DNA from: Chryseobacterium potabilaquae
GTDB taxonomy: Bacteria; Bacteroidota; Bacteroidia; Flavobacteriales; Weeksellaceae
DNA length: 64,000 nt
Assembly: GCF_902728265.1 (NCBI RefSeq)
Contig: NZ_CACVBR010000008.1
Span: 62,001 to 126,000, forward strand
Direction of reading: 5' to 3'
The notes under the pieces were generated by a model, which saw only the letters and a program-made list of their open reading frames with translations, was not told where the DNA came from and made no database searches. Both the position numbers and the translations under genes were made by a program. The stretch's first letter is position 1; every line of letters starts with the position of its first letter. Positions 62,247 through 64,000 of the stretch are shown piece by piece.

Positions 62247-64000
62247 ATGTCAAAAAAAAGAAAATATATAAGTCATAAAAATGAACTTAAACTCATGGAA
62301 ATTGGAAGATTAATCTTGCGTTTCATGAATGTAAATCCAACAAAGATTTATAATTATAAACAAATTTCAGATGGAATAGATTATAAAAATCCTAGACAAA
62401 GAGAACTTGTAGTACAAGCTCTGCACAAACTTCAAGCTTCGGAAAAAATTAAAGAAGCAGAAAGAGGAAAATATATAGTGAATCTGAAAATTGCAGGAAC
62501 TTTAACCGGAATTATTGATTTCAATCAATCAGGAAATGCTTATGTAAGTGTAGAAGGATTAGAAGAAGATATTTTTATTCATTCCAAAAATGTGAAAGAT
62601 GCTTTGCAGGGCGATAAGGTCTTAATAATAACCTATCATTATAAAGGCAAAAAGCTTGAAGGATCAGTTTTGGAAGTTTTGGAAAGGACCAGAACCGAAT
62701 TTGTGGGAACACTTCAAATGGTAGCGCATAAAGATTTTGGATTTGTTGTGTGTGATAAAAAAGCGATCAATACAGATATTTTTATTCCAAAAGGAAAATT
62801 TGGAGGAGCCGAAGATGGAAATAAGGTTATTGTTAAAATGACAGAATGGAAACCAGGAGATAAAAATCCGGAAGGTGAAATTATTCAAGTTTTAGGAGCT
62901 CCGGGAGAACATGAAACAGAAATACATTCCATCCTTGCAGAATATGGTCTACCCTATGAATTTCCTGAGGAAGTGGAAAGAGATGCTGATAAGATTGATA
63001 GAAGTATCAACGATGAAGAGGTTTCAAAACGTTGGGATATGCGTGGTATTTGTACTTTTACGATTGATCCCAAAGATGCTAAAGACTTTGATGATGCTTT
63101 ATCTATCAGAAAATTAGAAAGTGGAAACTGGGAGATTGGGGTTCACATTGCGGATGTTTCTCATTATGTAATTCCTGGAACTATTTTAGATGATGAAGCA
63201 TATGAAAGAGCTACCTCTGTTTATTTGGTAGATAGAGTTGTTCCCATGTTGCCGGAAGTTTTGAGTAATGATGTTTGTTCACTTCGTCCACATGAAGATA
63301 AATTTACATTCTCAGCAGTTTTTGAATTGAATGATAATGCAGAAATTCAGAAACAGTGGTTTGGTAGAACGGTTATTCATTCTGATAGAAGATTTACTTA
63401 TGAAGAAGCTCAAGAAAGAATTGAAACCCATAAAGGTGATTTAGCTGAAGAAATTTTAGTTTTAGATAAGTTGGCGAAGATCATGCGTCAAAAAAGGATT
63501 AAAGATGGGGCGATTACTTTTGATAGAAGTGAAGTTAGATTTAATCTTGATGAAAATAATGAACCGATTGGCGTTTATTTTAAAATAAGTAAAGATTCGA
63601 ATCATTTAATTGAAGAATTTATGCTTTTGGCCAATAAAAAAGTTTCTGAATTCGTTTCTTTAAATAGAAAAGGAGATATTACTCAAAATACTTTTATTTA
63701 TAGAGTGCATGACGATCCGGATCCTGCTAAGCTTGAATCTTTAAGGGATTTTGTTTCTACTTTTGGATATAAGATGGATCTGGCAAATACAAAAAAAGTA
63801 GCTGAATCTTTAAATAAATTACTTCACGATGTAAAAGGAAAAGGGGAAGAAAATATGATTGAAACATTGGCGATGAGAAGTATGAGTAAAGCTGTATATT
63901 CTACCGAACCGATAGGTCATTATGGCCTTGGTTTTGAATATTATACACACTTTACCTCTCCCATTCGACGTTACCCGGATTTGATTGCGCATAGGTTACT
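62247..64000 (+). CDS. rnr: Ribonuclease R, 5' part (runs off the window)
   Basis: A 3'-5' exoribonuclease that degrades structured RNA and rRNA fragments. The visible 584 residues begin MSKKRKYISHKNEL and include a winged-helix N-terminus (NYKQISDGIDYKNPRQRELVV), two cold-shock domains (LTGIIDFNQSGNAYVSVEG; EFVGTLQMVAHKDFGFVV), and most of the RNB catalytic domain with TIDPKDAKDFDDALSI, whose aspartates bind the two magnesium ions, and HIADVSHYV. The last residues IRRYPDLIAHRLL are the conserved end of the RNB core; the S1 domain lies beyond the window. The ATG is at 62247, as the frame is open from there without interruption. Confidence 0.94.
   Translation, partial: MSKKRKYISHKNELKLMEIGRLILRFMNVNPTKIYNYKQISDGIDYKNPRQRELVVQALHKLQASEKIKEAERGKYIVNLKIAGTLTGIIDFNQSGNAYVSVEGLEEDIFIHSKNVKDALQGDKVLIITYHYKGKKLEGSVLEVLERTRTEFVGTLQMVAHKDFGFVVCDKKAINTDIFIPKGKFGGAEDGNKVIVKMTEWKPGDKNPEGEIIQVLGAPGEHETEIHSILAEYGLPYEFPEEVERDADKIDRSINDEEVSKRWDMRGICTFTIDPKDAKDFDDALSIRKLESGNWEIGVHIADVSHYVIPGTILDDEAYERATSVYLVDRVVPMLPEVLSNDVCSLRPHEDKFTFSAVFELNDNAEIQKQWFGRTVIHSDRRFTYEEAQERIETHKGDLAEEILVLDKLAKIMRQKRIKDGAITFDRSEVRFNLDENNEPIGVYFKISKDSNHLIEEFMLLANKKVSEFVSLNRKGDITQNTFIYRVHDDPDPAKLESLRDFVSTFGYKMDLANTKKVAESLNKLLHDVKGKGEENMIETLAMRSMSKAVYSTEPIGHYGLGFEYYTHFTSPIRRYPDLIAHRL

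Noticed and set aside
1..64000. CRISPR arrays, rRNA genes, complete insertion sequences, prophage
   Set aside because: No regularly spaced repeats, rRNA motifs, complete transposase or phage structural genes were seen anywhere in the window.

Overview
The window looks like a chromosomal segment of a flavobacterium of the Weeksellaceae type (Chryseobacterium or a close relative). The support is: strongly AT-rich DNA; repeated promoters of the Bacteroidetes form TTTG-N19-TAnnTTTG; a type IX secretion sorting domain, a MurF-Alr fusion, WG repeats, 2TM-domain proteins and Rhs proteins of the DUF6443 type; and almost no Shine-Dalgarno sequences. Genus is an inference from gene content, not a database match.

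Layout. 0-17.7 kb is mostly housekeeping and envelope genes: DUF885 tail, nth, bcp, a GNAT enzyme, a tolC-sprT-manC operon, folC, two identical tRNA-Val(TAC) genes, an acyltransferase, a glycosyltransferase/sufE operon, clpC, a double YceI-like lipoprotein and mnmA. 17.7-21.6 kb is an accessory 'small peptide' region. It holds two copies of an undescribed 39-residue peptide, a 63-residue His-rich membrane protein, a beta-barrel protein, a CsgG-like secreted protein and a double-glycine bacteriocin-like precursor. 21.7-37.1 kb is a LytS/LytTR-type two-component system with small 2TM proteins, split in two by about 12 kb of polymorphic-toxin genes. That island has a T9SS-sorted protein, two Rhs-type proteins, a lipoprotein immunity candidate, a truncated orphan Rhs toxin tail with a HEAT-like immunity gene, a decayed DUF4291 gene, and a secreted toxin/immunity pair. 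Both halves of the regulatory locus carry the same 21-bp-period direct repeat, a probable LytTR operator.

37-50 kb returns to core functions: TonB receptor, Cu/Zn superoxide dismutase, C-terminal processing protease, surE, guaC, fabG, a WG-repeat protein, rsmI and a conserved acidic protein. 50-64 kb (tdk, murF-alr, a patatin/barrel protein, ybeY, mnmG, a methyltransferase, pgk, rpiB, rnr) looks origin-proximal. Two perfect parS sites flank mnmG, and the 0.9 kb gene-free AT-rich gap between pgk and rpiB holds clustered DnaA-box-like sequences.

The least explained element is the duplicated 39-residue peptide. Over residues 15-38 the two copies differ by seven silent changes and no replacement, so the peptide itself appears to be under selection.
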